From NCBI RefSeq assembly GCF_042686025.1, contig NZ_JBHUOZ010000003.1, positions 930,001 through 994,000 of the forward strand: a stretch of DNA of 64,000 nucleotides, written 5' to 3'. Both the position numbers and the translations under genes were made by a program. Below are positions 10,283-22,500 of the stretch, in pieces. The notes beneath the pieces are model-generated. The model worked only from the letters and a program-made list of their open reading frames with translations, did not search any database and had not been told where the DNA came from. The DNA comes from Terrimonas rubra. Lineage in GTDB: Bacteria; Bacteroidota; Bacteroidia; Chitinophagales; Chitinophagaceae. Every line of letters begins with the position of its first letter. The first letter of the stretch is position 1.

Positions 10283-10703
10283 ATCTGAATAGGTATTGAA
10301 TAGGTATCGTTTTCGGGTTTGCTGATTTTTGAGGCCCCCGGGTGATGGCAATAGCGGTTGCCATTAACCTTTTTAGGGAATAAGTCTTTAACCAGGGCCT
10401 TTTTTCTCAAAGTAAAGTTGTTAGTAGCGTTTTTTGACAAAAGTCAATTTAATGCAGTAAAAATATAGCATACTCTACAAAAACTTCTAATGGTTTGCGT
10501 ATTTCTGCAATAGAACGTGATATTTCAATCCTAAAATAGTATTTGTTCAGTTTACCCGAATGGCCGTCCTCTATTTTTTTTCGGAGCCCTGGCGATACTG
10601 TTACCTCTTGCAGGACGATTGGTACTCCTGTTAAAAGATTTTCTGTTCATCTATTATAAATGTTGTTGGTCGATTGGGCCTTTTACCTGCCTGTTTGTCT
10701 CTA
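10283..10703. other. Intergenic region between divergent genes
   Basis: About 420 bases separating the response-regulator gene (minus) and the hydrolase-like gene (plus). It must hold both promoters. Apart from the -7-like element at its right edge, no repeat, RNA or ORF of note was seen. Confidence 0.5.
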
Positions 10704-10711
10704 TAGTTTTG
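10704..10711 (+). promoter_or_regulatory. Bacteroidota -7 promoter element
   Basis: TAGTTTTG matches the TAnnTTTG consensus exactly, 34 bases before the start codon at 10745. A clear -33 TTTG is not present at the expected spacing; TTTT lies there instead. Confidence 0.45.
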
Positions 10712-10744
10712 AGATAATAAAATTTACTCACTAAAATAACTTAT

Positions 10745-11506
10745 ATGAAACGGGGAAAGATTTTTTTGGGCATCACTGTTCTGTTGTGTTTATACTGCCT
10801 GGTTGCCTGTAAAAAGAAAGCGAATAATACTGACACTGTTCTGCCGGGTGGTATTGAAGTAAAAACCGAAGCAGGCAATGGGATAACTTATAAAGTGTAT
10901 ATCCCTGCCGGTAATGTCTATAAAGGTATCCTGGTGATGGGCAGTGGTAATAATGAAAACAATCCTTCGGCAGGCAGCCTGAACGGTACTTCAGAAAATG
11001 AGCTCTGTAAAAAAGCCGCCGAAAACGGTTATGTGGCAGCTATTGTAGCCTACCGGAAAGGCCCGGGTACTGCAGACTGGAATAAAAGTGCCCAAATGAT
11101 GGGCGAGGACTATGATAATTGTATAAAGGCGCTGGCCACAAAATATGATATTGATAAGAACAGGTCGGTGGTAGGTGGGTTTTCCTACGCTACATTTATC
11201 CTGTTCACACAGATCGCTTATTACAATAATCTTAGTTACTGTAAAGGTATGCTGGGGGCCTGCGGTGGCACTGACGCTGATAAGATCAATAAATTTAAAA
11301 TACCGGTATTTGCCATTAACTGTGCCGGCAATAACGAGGGTGATAATATTACCGGCTTTTATGGCAGGCCCCTGTTTGATAAAATTCCGGCATCCTCACC
11401 CATTAAACCGCAAAGCGGTGGTATTACCGATGGTTCCTGTAATACCCATTGTGCTAAACCCTGGACAGATGAACTGTATAACCAGTTAAAGAAATGGTTG
11501 CCTTAA
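10745..11506 (+). CDS. Alpha/beta-hydrolase-fold lipoprotein
   Basis: 253 residues with a lipoprotein signal (hydrophobic stretch ending LVAC, lipidation Cys22). The rest resembles a small alpha/beta hydrolase: a GILVMGSG strand-loop near residue 61, a nucleophile elbow G-F-S-Y-A with Ser147, and a late His in THCAKPW near residue 235 that could complete a triad. This suggests an esterase or dienelactone-hydrolase-like enzyme anchored in the envelope. The substrate is unknown. The gene stands alone between a divergent regulator and a DUF2200 gene, so context does not help. Confidence 0.65.
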   Translation: MKRGKIFLGITVLLCLYCLVACKKKANNTDTVLPGGIEVKTEAGNGITYKVYIPAGNVYKGILVMGSGNNENNPSAGSLNGTSENELCKKAAENGYVAAIVAYRKGPGTADWNKSAQMMGEDYDNCIKALATKYDIDKNRSVVGGFSYATFILFTQIAYYNNLSYCKGMLGACGGTDADKINKFKIPVFAINCAGNNEGDNITGFYGRPLFDKIPASSPIKPQSGGITDGSCNTHCAKPWTDELYNQLKKWLP

Positions 11507-11791
11507 ACTATCATTAAGAATGATTCATAAAAATGCCACTCTTACAAGATATATATGAAGGGCGGCCTCCCATTGGCTGTGATAATATCAGCAGCAACAA
11601 TACTCCTGTCCTGCTAATATTATAAATACAATGTTTGGGAGTAGCATTGTATGCGTTTCTATATGCCTCACTAGCTACTTATCGGTAAAAAAAGGTAATA
11701 TTGTAAGTAAAGGTAAGCCGGTGACATAGTTTATGGAACTGGTGTATCCAAGCACTTATACCTAAAAACGTAATGCCATAAAACTTACAAT

Positions 11792-12154
11792 ATGAAGTCG
11801 ATCAGTGCACATGATGAACGTATCGCAAAAATGATCTTCGGTTCTGTTTATCCCATGTATGTTCAAAAAGTGGAGAAAAAGGGAAGAACGGAGGAGGAGC
11901 TGATTGAAGTAATCACCTGGTTAACGGGCTTTACGCCAAAAAAAATTCAGGACCTGGTTGCTAAAAGAGCAACCTTTGAAGAATTCTTTGAACAGGCCAC
12001 GCTCAATCCAAATGCCCACCTGATCACCGGTGTAATATGCGGTTACCGCGTGGAAGAGATTGAGAATGCCCTGACACAAAAAGCCCGCTACCTGGATAAA
12101 CTGGTAGATGAACTGGCAAAGGGCAGGAAGATGGAAAAGATACTCAGGAGTTGA
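11792..12154 (+). CDS. DUF2200 family protein
   Basis: 120 residues, cytoplasmic, with no signal peptide. The pattern HDERIAKMIFGSVYPMYVQK, then KKGRTEEEL and a WLTGF motif, is typical of DUF2200, a family of small helical proteins without a known function. It spans the whole usual length of the family. It is preceded by 285 bases of AT-rich sequence with nothing recognisable and followed by a terminator about 90 bases downstream, so it is probably monocistronic. Confidence 0.85.
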   Translation: MKSISAHDERIAKMIFGSVYPMYVQKVEKKGRTEEELIEVITWLTGFTPKKIQDLVAKRATFEEFFEQATLNPNAHLITGVICGYRVEEIENALTQKARYLDKLVDELAKGRKMEKILRS

Positions 12155-12246
12155 TAACTATTATATAGAGGAATTATGGTGGTTTTATGTTAGAGCTTTT
12201 TTGGGGAAGCTGTATTTCCTTGCGACAATTAACTTTTTTATTATTG

Positions 12247-12269
12247 GCGGGTTATTCCCGCTTTTTTTT
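12247..12269 (+). terminator. Terminator of the DUF2200 gene
   Basis: GCGGG-TTATT-CCCGC hairpin followed directly by eight T residues. Confidence 0.75.
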
Positions 12270-12951
12270 ATACCCGCACTTTATTCATAGATTTTGTCAG
12301 GAAACTGACAATTGAATAATATTATATGGTTAGTGTGCGATAAGTGTTTTTACTTAATAAAGTATTGTACATTAATAGTAATATGAATAGAAGATATACA
12401 TCAAAAATGTAGTATTTTCTTTGGATGTTCATTTTATGACAAATGTCAAAAAGGCTTGTGAAGTTTTGAAAATCAGGGTATAACGGTACTGTATTGTCGG
12501 TATGAATTTTTTCGTACGATTATAGTCGTATGGTGCCATTGATTTTTGAATGATGTTATTATCTATCTTCGGCAGTAGTGAGATCTTATCAGTTTTATAT
12601 GGACAAAGTGTTGCACTAAGTAGTAATTGTTTTGATAGTGGTGTTAGAAGTTAGTAATAGTTCATATTTATAATAGAGATTTCTTTAGTAAGCATGTTTA
12701 TTTTCTTTTCCATGGGGAAAAACACCTGAAAAGATGAGTTTTTTCTCATTGTTTGTATTCTCCGGTAAAAGAACTTGCCTATTAAATAAACTGACAAAGT
12801 TTATTATGAAGAAATTCATGCTTATGAGATTTTGAGAATAATATATTAGTAGCAAAATAAAAATTTTAATTATTTATGTAATGATCCTGGTCGCCGCATC
12901 TACAAAAATGTAGCTTAACTTTTAAACCCGAACCGTCCAAAACCACTGTCT
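12270..12951. other. AT-rich gene-free stretch upstream of toxin island
   Basis: About 680 bases, strongly AT-rich, with no ORF that looks coding. No tRNA, transposase fragment or clear inverted repeat was seen. It must contain the promoter of the 12952 gene, and a long 5' leader or decayed DNA is possible. Confidence 0.5.
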
Positions 12952-15264
12952 TTGTCCACCACTTTCAGTAAAATATTCGTATTTGTGCTGTTGCATATAT
13001 GCTGCGCACAAGTTATCCTGGCTCAGACTGAGCAGCAGGATGACCGGTTGAACTGGTTGCTTGACAGTACCCAGGTAACTGGTAACGGTTGTTTTGGCTG
13101 GTTAACTACTGCTGCAGGTGCTATTCCCAGATATTATCCTGCAATTGCCAGGCAGACAGATGTTAAAATACCTTTACTGAGTATTCATGGTGATGTAAGC
13201 TATGACTTCCAATACAGGTCTTTTGTAGATACTCCTTACTACCAGAAAGACTTTTCGCAACACAGTATCCAGGCTAATCTCAATATTGTTTATCGCAATC
13301 AATACCCCATGCGGGTGGTCATTCGGCAGCGTTTTAATAACTCTCCTTATTTCCGGGATATGTTTGATATTAATGCGCAGTTCAATGAACGCATGATGAC
13401 AAACCGGGCCAAACAACTACTGTTACAACAAGCCGACAACTGGATGCATCAGCGCTTAAGCGGCTTATATGCCAAAGCCGATTCCTTAAAACAGGAATAC
13501 GAGCAATACAAAAAATCAGTTACGGCTTTAACGACTGAATTAAGCTCAGAAGCAAAATTTTCGGCATTAGTAAAGGCCAAAGAGCAATTTGTGGAAAGGG
13601 AAATGAAGCAACTTGCTGATGAAAAAAAGCAACAGGGCCTTGAAGTACCTGACACAGAAGTGTTGAAGCAGCAGGTAATGTCGCGTTATGATAGTGTACT
13701 GCGTAAAGGATTTGCGCAGTGGTCTCTTGATAGTATCAATAACCCCGGGCTCGCGAAACTCCAGGGAAAACAAAAAGACCTGGAAAAAAAACAACAGGAC
13801 CTGCGCAGTAAGGAGCAGGATATACGTAAAGCCGAACGCCAGATCACCGATTCAATTGCCTCACTTAAAAAACAGGTGAACCAGTTGCGTGATGGAAATA
13901 TGCTCAGGGAATTTGTGAATGAGAACAAAAACCTGGAGAAAGAACTGCCTAAAGGCTGGCGCCTGTTAACCAGCATTAAAAACATTGGTATCGGCAGAAG
14001 CTGGGTGGACTATTCGGAGCTGACCATTAAAAATATTTCTTTGACAGGTGCGCATGTGGAATTGAACCCCGGGAAACTATACATAGCTGCAGGAGCAGGC
14101 CGTGTGAATGCCCGGTTCAGGGATTTTGTACTAAACAACCAGCGTGAACAACCCCGGCAAAATGTACACTTTATCAGGGTAGGGTTGGGCGACAAAGAAA
14201 AAAACAACCTGATCCTTACCTATTATAGTGGTAAACGTTCCCTACTGAATTTTATTACTGATAGTGTCAGGCCGGTAACATCGGCGGCACAAAACATCAT
14301 GGGTATTTCGTTGGAAAATCATATCCGTATTGACCGTAACAATGAGCTTACGCTGGAAATTGCCCGTTCTTCCTTTTCACCATCGGCCGCTAATGCCGGT
14401 AAAGATGAGGGCTGGCAACAGGTATTCAATGTGAACAACCGTAGCAATGAAGCATATAGTGTTAAACTCAATAGCTACTGGCCGCAGACACAAACTACTG
14501 TCAGCGGTTTCTATCGTAAAATGGGCGAACACTTTCAATCCTTTAACCTTCAGCCGCTGAATACCGAACAGGAATCTTATGCGGTAAAACTAAAACAATA
14601 CCTGTGGCGTCAGCGGGTGCAGGTAGAAGCAGGTATTCGTAAAAATGATTTCTCCAGCCCATATGCTAACCCCGGTTTGCAGAGCAAAACAATCTTTAAA
14701 TCGGTGATGGCCAGTGTGCGTATACCAAAATACCCCGTTATTACAGTGGGCTTTTATCCCAGCAGCCAGCTAACCATGCTGGACAATAATGTACTGGTCG
14801 AAAATCAATACAATACCTTAACCGGTATACTGTCCTATGCGTTCCGTTTACAAAAAGCAGCCATGACCAGTAATCTTTCTTACCTGAAATTTTATAATAC
14901 GGCGGCCGATACCTCCTTTATTTATTACAATGCTACCAACTGGTCTCTGAACCATAGCATTTTCTGGCAAAAGTTACAATTACAAAGCGGGTTGTCATAC
15001 GCTTCACAATCCGGTTTAAAAGTAACTACGCTGGAGCAGTCAGCCGGTTACCAGTTAAAAAACTGGTTATATGTACAGGGCGGTTTAAAGTACAATCATG
15101 TTAACACAGCTAAAACCCTATGGGGTGGTACCGGCGGTTTAACGATCAATATACCCAAACTGGGCAGGGTACAGTTTCAATATGAACGTAGTTATTTACC
15201 GGGCTTGGACCGGAACTTATTACCGATGGACATGGGACGATTTAATTTTTACAGGTTGTTTTAA
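12952..15264 (+). CDS. Outer-membrane beta-barrel protein with long coiled coil
   Basis: 770 residues. No ATG lies before the signal peptide, and an in-frame stop occurs at 12916, so the start is probably the TTG at 12952. It gives a good signal peptide (STTFSKIF, hydrophobic core, VILAQ). Residues ~60-150 are beta-rich. Residues ~165-315 are a Lys/Glu/Gln-rich coiled coil (KDLEKKQQDLRSKEQDIRKA). From ~330 to the end are alternating aromatic/hydrophobic strands ending in YRLF, the terminal Phe typical of outer-membrane barrels. I do not recognise a named family. It heads the toxin island, 172 bases before the FN3-like gene. A role as envelope anchor or conduit for the giant proteins is inference. 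Confidence 0.75.
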   Translation: MSTTFSKIFVFVLLHICCAQVILAQTEQQDDRLNWLLDSTQVTGNGCFGWLTTAAGAIPRYYPAIARQTDVKIPLLSIHGDVSYDFQYRSFVDTPYYQKDFSQHSIQANLNIVYRNQYPMRVVIRQRFNNSPYFRDMFDINAQFNERMMTNRAKQLLLQQADNWMHQRLSGLYAKADSLKQEYEQYKKSVTALTTELSSEAKFSALVKAKEQFVEREMKQLADEKKQQGLEVPDTEVLKQQVMSRYDSVLRKGFAQWSLDSINNPGLAKLQGKQKDLEKKQQDLRSKEQDIRKAERQITDSIASLKKQVNQLRDGNMLREFVNENKNLEKELPKGWRLLTSIKNIGIGRSWVDYSELTIKNISLTGAHVELNPGKLYIAAGAGRVNARFRDFVLNNQREQPRQNVHFIRVGLGDKEKNNLILTYYSGKRSLLNFITDSVRPVTSAAQNIMGISLENHIRIDRNNELTLEIARSSFSPSAANAGKDEGWQQVFNVNNRSNEAYSVKLNSYWPQTQTTVSGFYRKMGEHFQSFNLQPLNTEQESYAVKLKQYLWRQRVQVEAGIRKNDFSSPYANPGLQSKTIFKSVMASVRIPKYPVITVGFYPSSQLTMLDNNVLVENQYNTLTGILSYAFRLQKAAMTSNLSYLKFYNTAADTSFIYYNATNWSLNHSIFWQKLQLQSGLSYASQSGLKVTTLEQSAGYQLKNWLYVQGGLKYNHVNTAKTLWGGTGGLTINIPKLGRVQFQYERSYLPGLDRNLLPMDMGRFNFYRLF

Positions 15265-15436
15265 TATAAAATGATATGGAAAAAAGAGATAAATATTATG
15301 ATGCCGGCTGCAGCGCCTTGATGGAACTGCTCTTGCGACGCTCCGTTCAACTGTAGTAATACTATTGAGCTTTTTCAATGACATAAAACAAGTTACTCAA
15401 AAATATAGTTGACCATAAAACGATAAACTATTGCGA

Positions 15437-16534
15437 ATGAAAAATAAACTTTACCTCTTACTACTACTATTTCATATGGCAGGAATGGCGGTGTATGCGC
15501 AGGTGCAGATACAGGGTACTTTACCGGCAGTAGGGTTGGTACAAAGAAACCAGCTCTGGAACCTGGTACTGATCAATGGTGCCGTAGGCGATATAAATGG
15601 TGTAGTGGAGCTAAAACTCCGGGACCGAAGCAACGGTCTGGAACTGTTAACGGCTGTCACCAATACCATTACTTTAAAAAAAGGTGCCAATACGGTAAAT
15701 ATCAATAACCTTTCACCGGTGCAGTATAACTATACCGGTATGCAACCGGATAATTCACTGAACGGCCTGATACCTGTCGGCAGTTATATAGCCTGTTACT
15801 CATTTGTACATTTTGTATCTGACTACCAGGAAACCCTGGCGCAGGAATGTTTCTCCTTTGATGTGGAGGCATTGAGTCCGCCGATGCTGATCTATCCCAC
15901 TGATAGCAGCCGCCTGGATATAGCACCTGCACAATTCTCCTGGATACCACCAGCGCCGGCCAACCTCTTCCAGGCCCTTCGGTACGAGTACCTGGTGGTG
16001 GAGATCAACCCAGGACAACTGGCGGCAGAAGCGATCCAGGAAAATATACCATTATATAATACGGGTAGTCTCAGTAACAATGTACTCAGTTATTCAGCCG
16101 CTTCCCCCGCATTTCAAAAAGATAAGTGGTATGCCTGGCAGGTGATTGCCCGGGATGGGGACCAATATGCCGGTAAATCGGAAACCTGGGTATTCAGTGT
16201 TACTAAAGCAGATAGTATTCCTGTTAAAAGGGTAGAGTCTTCTTATATGGTGCTTACAGATAATGTCCAAAATATAGGTATTAATACTCTTACAGATAAA
16301 TGGTTACGTCTAAATTATTATTCCTATAGCGGCTCTTATAAAACTGAAATAGTTGTTGTTGCTCCATCTGGAGATGTTATTCAAAGGGAAGAAATGGTTG
16401 TAAAATACGGAGATAATTATTTTGATATAAAACTGAAAACCGATATTAAAAAAGGTGAGGTGTATATAATAATCCTTAATGGAATTGACAACAAAAAGTA
16501 TAAAGCATTATTTAGTTTAACCAACCAAAAATAG
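15437..16534 (+). CDS. Exported FN3-like protein of the toxin island
   Basis: The ATG at 15437 gives a clean signal peptide (KNKLYLLLLLFHMAGMAVYAQ); a TTG two codons upstream is the alternative. Residues ~25-150 are a beta domain. Residues ~155-260 read like a fibronectin-III/carbohydrate-module domain (PPMLIYPTDSSRLDIAPAQF, KWYAWQVIARDGDQYAGKSE, WVFSV). The last ~105 residues have no recognisable fold and are far more AT-rich than the rest. It is followed after only 4 bases by the 2511-residue giant gene, so the two are cotranscribed. It is probably a periplasmic or surface partner of the giant proteins; the exact function is unknown. Confidence 0.7.
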   Translation: MKNKLYLLLLLFHMAGMAVYAQVQIQGTLPAVGLVQRNQLWNLVLINGAVGDINGVVELKLRDRSNGLELLTAVTNTITLKKGANTVNINNLSPVQYNYTGMQPDNSLNGLIPVGSYIACYSFVHFVSDYQETLAQECFSFDVEALSPPMLIYPTDSSRLDIAPAQFSWIPPAPANLFQALRYEYLVVEINPGQLAAEAIQENIPLYNTGSLSNNVLSYSAASPAFQKDKWYAWQVIARDGDQYAGKSETWVFSVTKADSIPVKRVESSYMVLTDNVQNIGINTLTDKWLRLNYYSYSGSYKTEIVVVAPSGDVIQREEMVVKYGDNYFDIKLKTDIKKGEVYIIILNGIDNKKYKALFSLTNQK

Positions 16535-16538
16535 AATT

Positions 16539-19500
16539 ATGATTCAAAGATTAGCTTCCTGTTATACTAAACCGATAGCCATTTGGTTGTTTATTGTTTT
16601 TTATTTGAATTGTATTAGCCCTTTGTATGCAAGTGCAAAGACTAATCTTGAAGATAGGATGTTTTTATCCTATATAAGCCAGCAGAAAAAAGTTCTGTTA
16701 GGGGGGAGTCAACCCGTTTTTTTTGGGGAGGAGAATAAGATAATGAAAGGCATAAGGCCTTACTCGTCAAATATAAACGATCAGGTATTGAATAGGAACG
16801 ATAAAACTTTTTTTATCGGTGGCCCTACCCAACCTGAAATGAGTTCTTTTAAATCGGCGGGTACGAGCAATATGGTAAATTTATTTACCGGTGATTTTAG
16901 TTATAATATACCGCTGTTGGATGTAGACGGTTATCCTGTTAATATTTTTTACAATAGCGGTATTGGTATGGAGCAGGAAGCCAGTTGGGTTGGACTTGGT
17001 TGGAATATTAATCCAGGAACAATCACAAGAAATATGCGAGGCGTACCTGACGATTTTAATGGCAGTGAACAAATGGTTCAGGAACAGGCAATCAAAGAAA
17101 ATAATACCTGGGGAGGAAAACTGGGAAGTGATGTGGAGGTGATTGGTATAAAAAACTTGTTAGGTCTTTCTATTGGAAACGAATTTGGAGTTTCAATTAA
17201 TAATTATCTAGGTCCTGAAATTGAATTGGGATTAAGCGCTGGTGTTAGTTTTAAGTTGGCAAACTTAGCTGGATCGGACAAAACAGTAAATAATGCAACT
17301 CTACAGACAAGATTAGGCGCTTCTGCTAGTCTTAGTTCCAGGAATGGTTTAACAATAAATCCTAATATTTCTCTGTCTTCAAGGATTTCTAGTGCAGTGG
17401 GTACGTATAATGCTGGTGTTGGTGTCACTACTAGCTATAATTCTCGTACTGGGATTAAAAGCTTGCAATTATATGAGCAAACTTCAATGAGTTATAGTAC
17501 AAGAAAAGAAGTGGCCGGTGTGGCTCCAGATGGAAAGCCATACAGCTTTATTGATACAAAAGAAAAAGGCGGGTTTTCAAATGCTCTGAGAGGGACTTCT
17601 ATCAGTTTTAATAAGCCTTCTTATGTACCCGCTATCAGGATGCCTATAACCAATTCGGCATGGGCCACTCAATTTGAAATGGGATTAGGAATGTTTGGTA
17701 TTACAGGGTCTGGACGTATTGAGGTTTATAGGCAAAAATCAGAAATTGCTGCTTCGGATCGCGTACAACGTAAACCAATGGTAGGTTATATGTATGCGCA
17801 TAAAGCAATGGGGAACAGAGATGCAATTATGGATTTTTCTAGATTTAATGATAAAGAGGTAACTCCGAAGACTCCTGTTATTTCGGTTCCTCAATACGCT
17901 TATGATGTTTTTACAATCAGTGGAGAAGGAACTGGAGGAACAATTCGTGCATATCGGACAGATCATGGGTATGTAAGAGATAATAAAACCAGGTCAAAAG
18001 ATAATAGTTTTAGCCTTGGGGTTGATATTGCTGTGCCTGGTCACGTTGGAGCTAATTTTAATATGGTTAAAACTCCTGCTACGTCCGGGGATTGGGAAGA
18101 TGGAAATTTGTTGAGGGTAGCTAATGCATTTAAAGATGATGGGGATTTATTAAATGAGCGAGTTTATTTTAAAAACCCAGGAGAGATAAGTGTAATTGAT
18201 GCTGGACAGTTTAATAAAATTGGAGGGTTGGATCTTGTTCGTTATAAGTTGGGCGGGGATGCTGCAAAACCTGTTGTTTTGCCAGTATTGGAGCGTTTTC
18301 ATGAAGATGGCAGGGACAAAGGGTTAGTAGATATGCCGGCAGTGGTTCAGGTGGATGAGAGAAAAAAAAGAACACAGGTTATTAATGTGTTGACTGCCGA
18401 AGAAGCAACCGTAACTGGTTTAGAACAGTATCTGAAGAGTTATTCGCCTACACCTACAGATGCAAACTTAGCAGGTGATACTTTAGCTTATACGGTGAAA
18501 TCCAGGATGGAAGATGAGGTCGGTAAAAAGCCGCATCATATTTCTGAGATTGATGTATTGGAGACCGATGGTAAAAGATATGTTTATGGTTTGCCTGTAT
18601 ACAATATTGTTCAGAAGGACTATGTGTTTACCGTGTCTGGTGCCGCTGATGAGAATGATTTGGTAAATGTTACGGAAGCAGAATCTTTCTATAACAGGGG
18701 TTTTCCTGATAACCGGGATGGGTATGTGCTGAATTCAATAACACCTGCTTATGCACATTCGTTTCTTTTAACAGGATTAATGTCGCCTGATTATGTTGAT
18801 GTTACCGGAAATGGGATATCAGAAGATGATTTAGGTACTGCTGTAAAATATAATTATACTAAAAGTGAATCTACATATAAATGGCGTACACCATATTCTG
18901 TAACAGGAGTTAAAGGTCATTTTAATGGAGGTAAGCTTACCGAGGAAAAAGATGATAAAGCTTTGGTGAGTTATGGGGAAAGAGAATCCTGGTATTTACA
19001 TTCTATTGAAAGTAAAACAATGTTGGCTCTGTTTACAATAGAAAACAGAAATGATGCAAAGGGGGTTTTAAGTGAGTTTGAGGGGATAAATGCCAGTGAT
19101 AATTCTAATAAAAGATTGAAAAAAATTGATCTGTATAATAAATCTGACATTCGTAAAAATGGATTAGCCAATGCAAAGCCTGTTAAAACTGTTTGGTTTG
19201 AGTATGATTATTCTTTATGTTCAAATGCACCAGGTTATGCGGGTGATGTAGGTCCGCATATGGGTAAGTTGACTCTAAAAGAAATTTATTTTACTTATAA
19301 CGGACAAACAAGAGCTAGCAAAAATAAGTATGTATTTCAATATGATAACTCACCGGGATATCAAGTAAATGCAACAGATCGCTGGGGTAATTATAAGCCT
19401 AAATCTCAGAATCCCCAGGGACTTAAGAATAGTATACATCCATATGCCAAACAAGAGCAGGTAGCTGCTAATGAAAATGCCAGCGCATGGAATTTAAGCA

Positions 19501-22500
19501 AGATATTATTACCCTCGGGTGGCCAGTTAGAGGTGGATTATGAAAGTGACGATTATGCTTTTGTTCAGGATCGAAGGGCGACCGTGATGATGCCTATCTC
19601 GAACTTTGGAAGGGATAATATAAAAACAGCTAACAGGTTGTACGACCTGCCTTCAAGATTTAAGGTTGATGACAATGATAAAGTTTACCTGACTGTACCT
19701 GTGGCTTGTGCAAATGCAAACGAAGTGTATCAAAAATATCTTTTGGGAATAGAACAGTTAGCTTTTAAGTTAGCGGTACATATGCCTAAAGGGTTAGAAT
19801 ATATTACTATGTATGCTTACATAGAATCATTTGGAATAGGTGATGATAATAATACTATTTGGATACAGTTGAAAAAAGTAGATGGATATAGCCCGTTATC
19901 TTTAACTGCTATTGAGCATTTAAGAGAACATTTACCGGGCCAGGCATTTAAAAGTTATGAGTCGTCACCGACAGATAGCAAATTTGCACAACTTCTTTCT
20001 ACGATTAATGGCATGTTACAAGAAATGGATGGTGCTTTTGAAAACCCTGTAAAGTTTTTGCGCGGAGAAGGCAAGGCGCAGACAGTAGATCTTTCCAGGT
20101 CTTTTGTCAGATTAAATAATCCTACAGGCATTAAATATGGTGGTGGACATAGGGTAAAAGCAATCAGGTTAAAAGATAATTGGAAAGCAATGACGAATCA
20201 GTATACTTCTGTGTATGGACAGAAATATGAGTATACAACCACAGAAGTATTTAATGGTATAACAAGAACTATTAGTAGTGGTGTCGCTTCCTATGAGCCT
20301 TCAATCGGTGGTGAAGAGAATCCTTTTCAGGAGATGCTGCAGATTGCTAATCGTATACCATTAGGACCAGCTAGCTATGAATCAATTGAAATGCCGGTAC
20401 TAGATGCTTTTTTCCCTTCACCCCTGGTAGGGTATAGTAAAGTGACTGTTAGGTCAATAAAAAGCGGGCAGTTGTCTCCAAGAAATGAGCAAAAAACAAG
20501 ATCAGGAACAGGCAGGCAAGTGACTGAGTTTTTTACTGCGAAAGATTTTCCTGTAAAGTATAGCTATACGAATATTGACCCCACAAGTGATATGCAAAAG
20601 CATGAAGCTTCAAAATTTGAATTTTTCCAGAAATGGTCATTTGATAGCCGGGCTATCAGTCAGGGATTTAAAGTGGAAATAAATGATATGCACGGAAAAA
20701 TGAAATCTCAGAGTACTTATGGGGATGTAGACGCCGAAACAAGGATTAGTTATACGGAGAATTATTATAGAAATACCGGCGAAAAAGGATTTGATGAAAA
20801 ATTTGATTTTGTGTATAAGGATTTGGGCGGAGAAATTATGCCCGGGAATCTGGGGATAGAGGTTGAGTTGATGACAGATACACGCCAGTTTTCTGTGAAT
20901 AGCAATAGTTTAAATATTCAGGCACAGGTAGATTGGATGTTGCCTGGACCTTTCCCTTTCTGGATGCCTTTTATCTGGCCTGTAGTGGCAAGCAGTGAAA
21001 ACCATTATCGTGCTGTAACTGTTGCTAAAGTTATTAATTATCATAGTATATTGGATAGTACTGTTGTAATAGATAAAGGAAGCGCTATCAGAAGTCGTAA
21101 CATCATCTTTGATTCAGAGACGGGTGGCGTTATCGTAACCAGGACAAACAATGCTTTTGAAAAACCTGTATATCAAACGAACTATCCGGCATGGTGGGCG
21201 TATAGCGGTATGGGACTGGCTTATAAAAATATTAATGGCGTTTTTAGAAATGTAACTCTAACTGAAGGTAAAATTACAGATGGAATTGAAGCCCATAAAT
21301 TAAAAGATTATTTCGAAAGTGGCGATGAATTATTAATATCCGGAGGGGAGACGCCTCTTTCTGCATGTTCAGAAAACTTTTTGCCTTCAGGATCTAACCG
21401 TATTTGGGTGATGGATAAAAATAAAAACACAAGTTCTTTAAGTAATGTAACCCCTGATTTTATATTTATAGATGAAAAAGGGGTGCCATATTCAAGAAAT
21501 AATGTAAGTATTAAAATTGTCAGAAGTGGTAAAAGAAATATTTTAACCGCCCCTTTGGCAGATTTTACTTCACTTTCTAGTCCGGAATCCTTGGTTAACG
21601 AAACGCGTAAATTGACCTTTGATTATGCGCTGAATAAAAAGGTTTTATCAGCTAGTGCGGTTGTATACAGAGAAAAATGGCAGGTGGATAGGGATATAAT
21701 TAAAAAGTTTGTTGAAGTAGATGTTCCGGCGAAGCCACAAGGTGATAATATTATTGTTAATGGTGATTTTTCCAACGGCAATACAGGCTTTAGTTCAGAT
21801 TACTCCTATTATCCAAGTAATTATACAACTGGTGGGGAAGGCCGCTATTCGATAAGAACTTCCAGCGGGGGATGGTTTTCGGGCGTATCTAGTTGTAATG
21901 ATCACACATCAGGTTCTGGTAATATGTTGGTAGCTAATGGTCATCTTGTGACAGGCAGAGCTGTTTGGCGTCAAACAGTCGCAGTTGAGCCAAATAAAGA
22001 ATATGAATTGTTATTATATGCTCAGTCGGTTAATACCAGCAATTCCCCTAAGCTAAGGGTGTCAATCAATGGTGTACAGGTTGGCCCGCTTCTTACTCTT
22101 GGAAATAGCGCTTGTTTCTGGAATTTTTTAACAGGACGTTGGTTATCCGGAAATGCTACCACTGCTCAAATTGAAATTTATAATACAACACTTATAGCGG
22201 CCGGCAATGATTTTGCCATTGATGATATATCATTTTACTCTCTTGCTGAGCCTGCTTGTAAAAAAGAAGAAGTGGAGGATTGTAATGGCTATTTTGAGAA
22301 ATCCATTAATCCCTACAGAAAAGGATTATTGGGGAATTTCAGAGCAAACAGAAATATGGTTTTTTATGGGGACAGAATACAAACACAGACAACCATAGCT
22401 TCGGCTACTAAATTGTCTACCGATGGCGCCTTAAAAGAATTTGTTTCTTTCTGGAATTTTAATAGCTATCATAATTTAATTCCTTCCACTAGTTATAAAT

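Noticed and set aside
10283..10744. Search for tRNA or riboswitch in the larger intergenic gaps (also 12270-12951, 36951-37266, 46835-47200)
   Set aside because: No cloverleaf with a T-arm GTTCGA-type sequence and no conserved riboswitch core could be recognised by eye.
12108..12290. A 60-codon hydrophobic ORF overlapping the end of the DUF2200 gene
   Set aside because: It overlaps a confirmed gene and continues through that gene's terminator hairpin; the hydrophobicity comes from T-rich DNA.
15276..15356. A 26-codon ORF between the barrel gene and the FN3-like gene
   Set aside because: It lies over a GC-rich hairpin-prone patch that looks like an interspersed repeat, and the product has no protein-like pattern.
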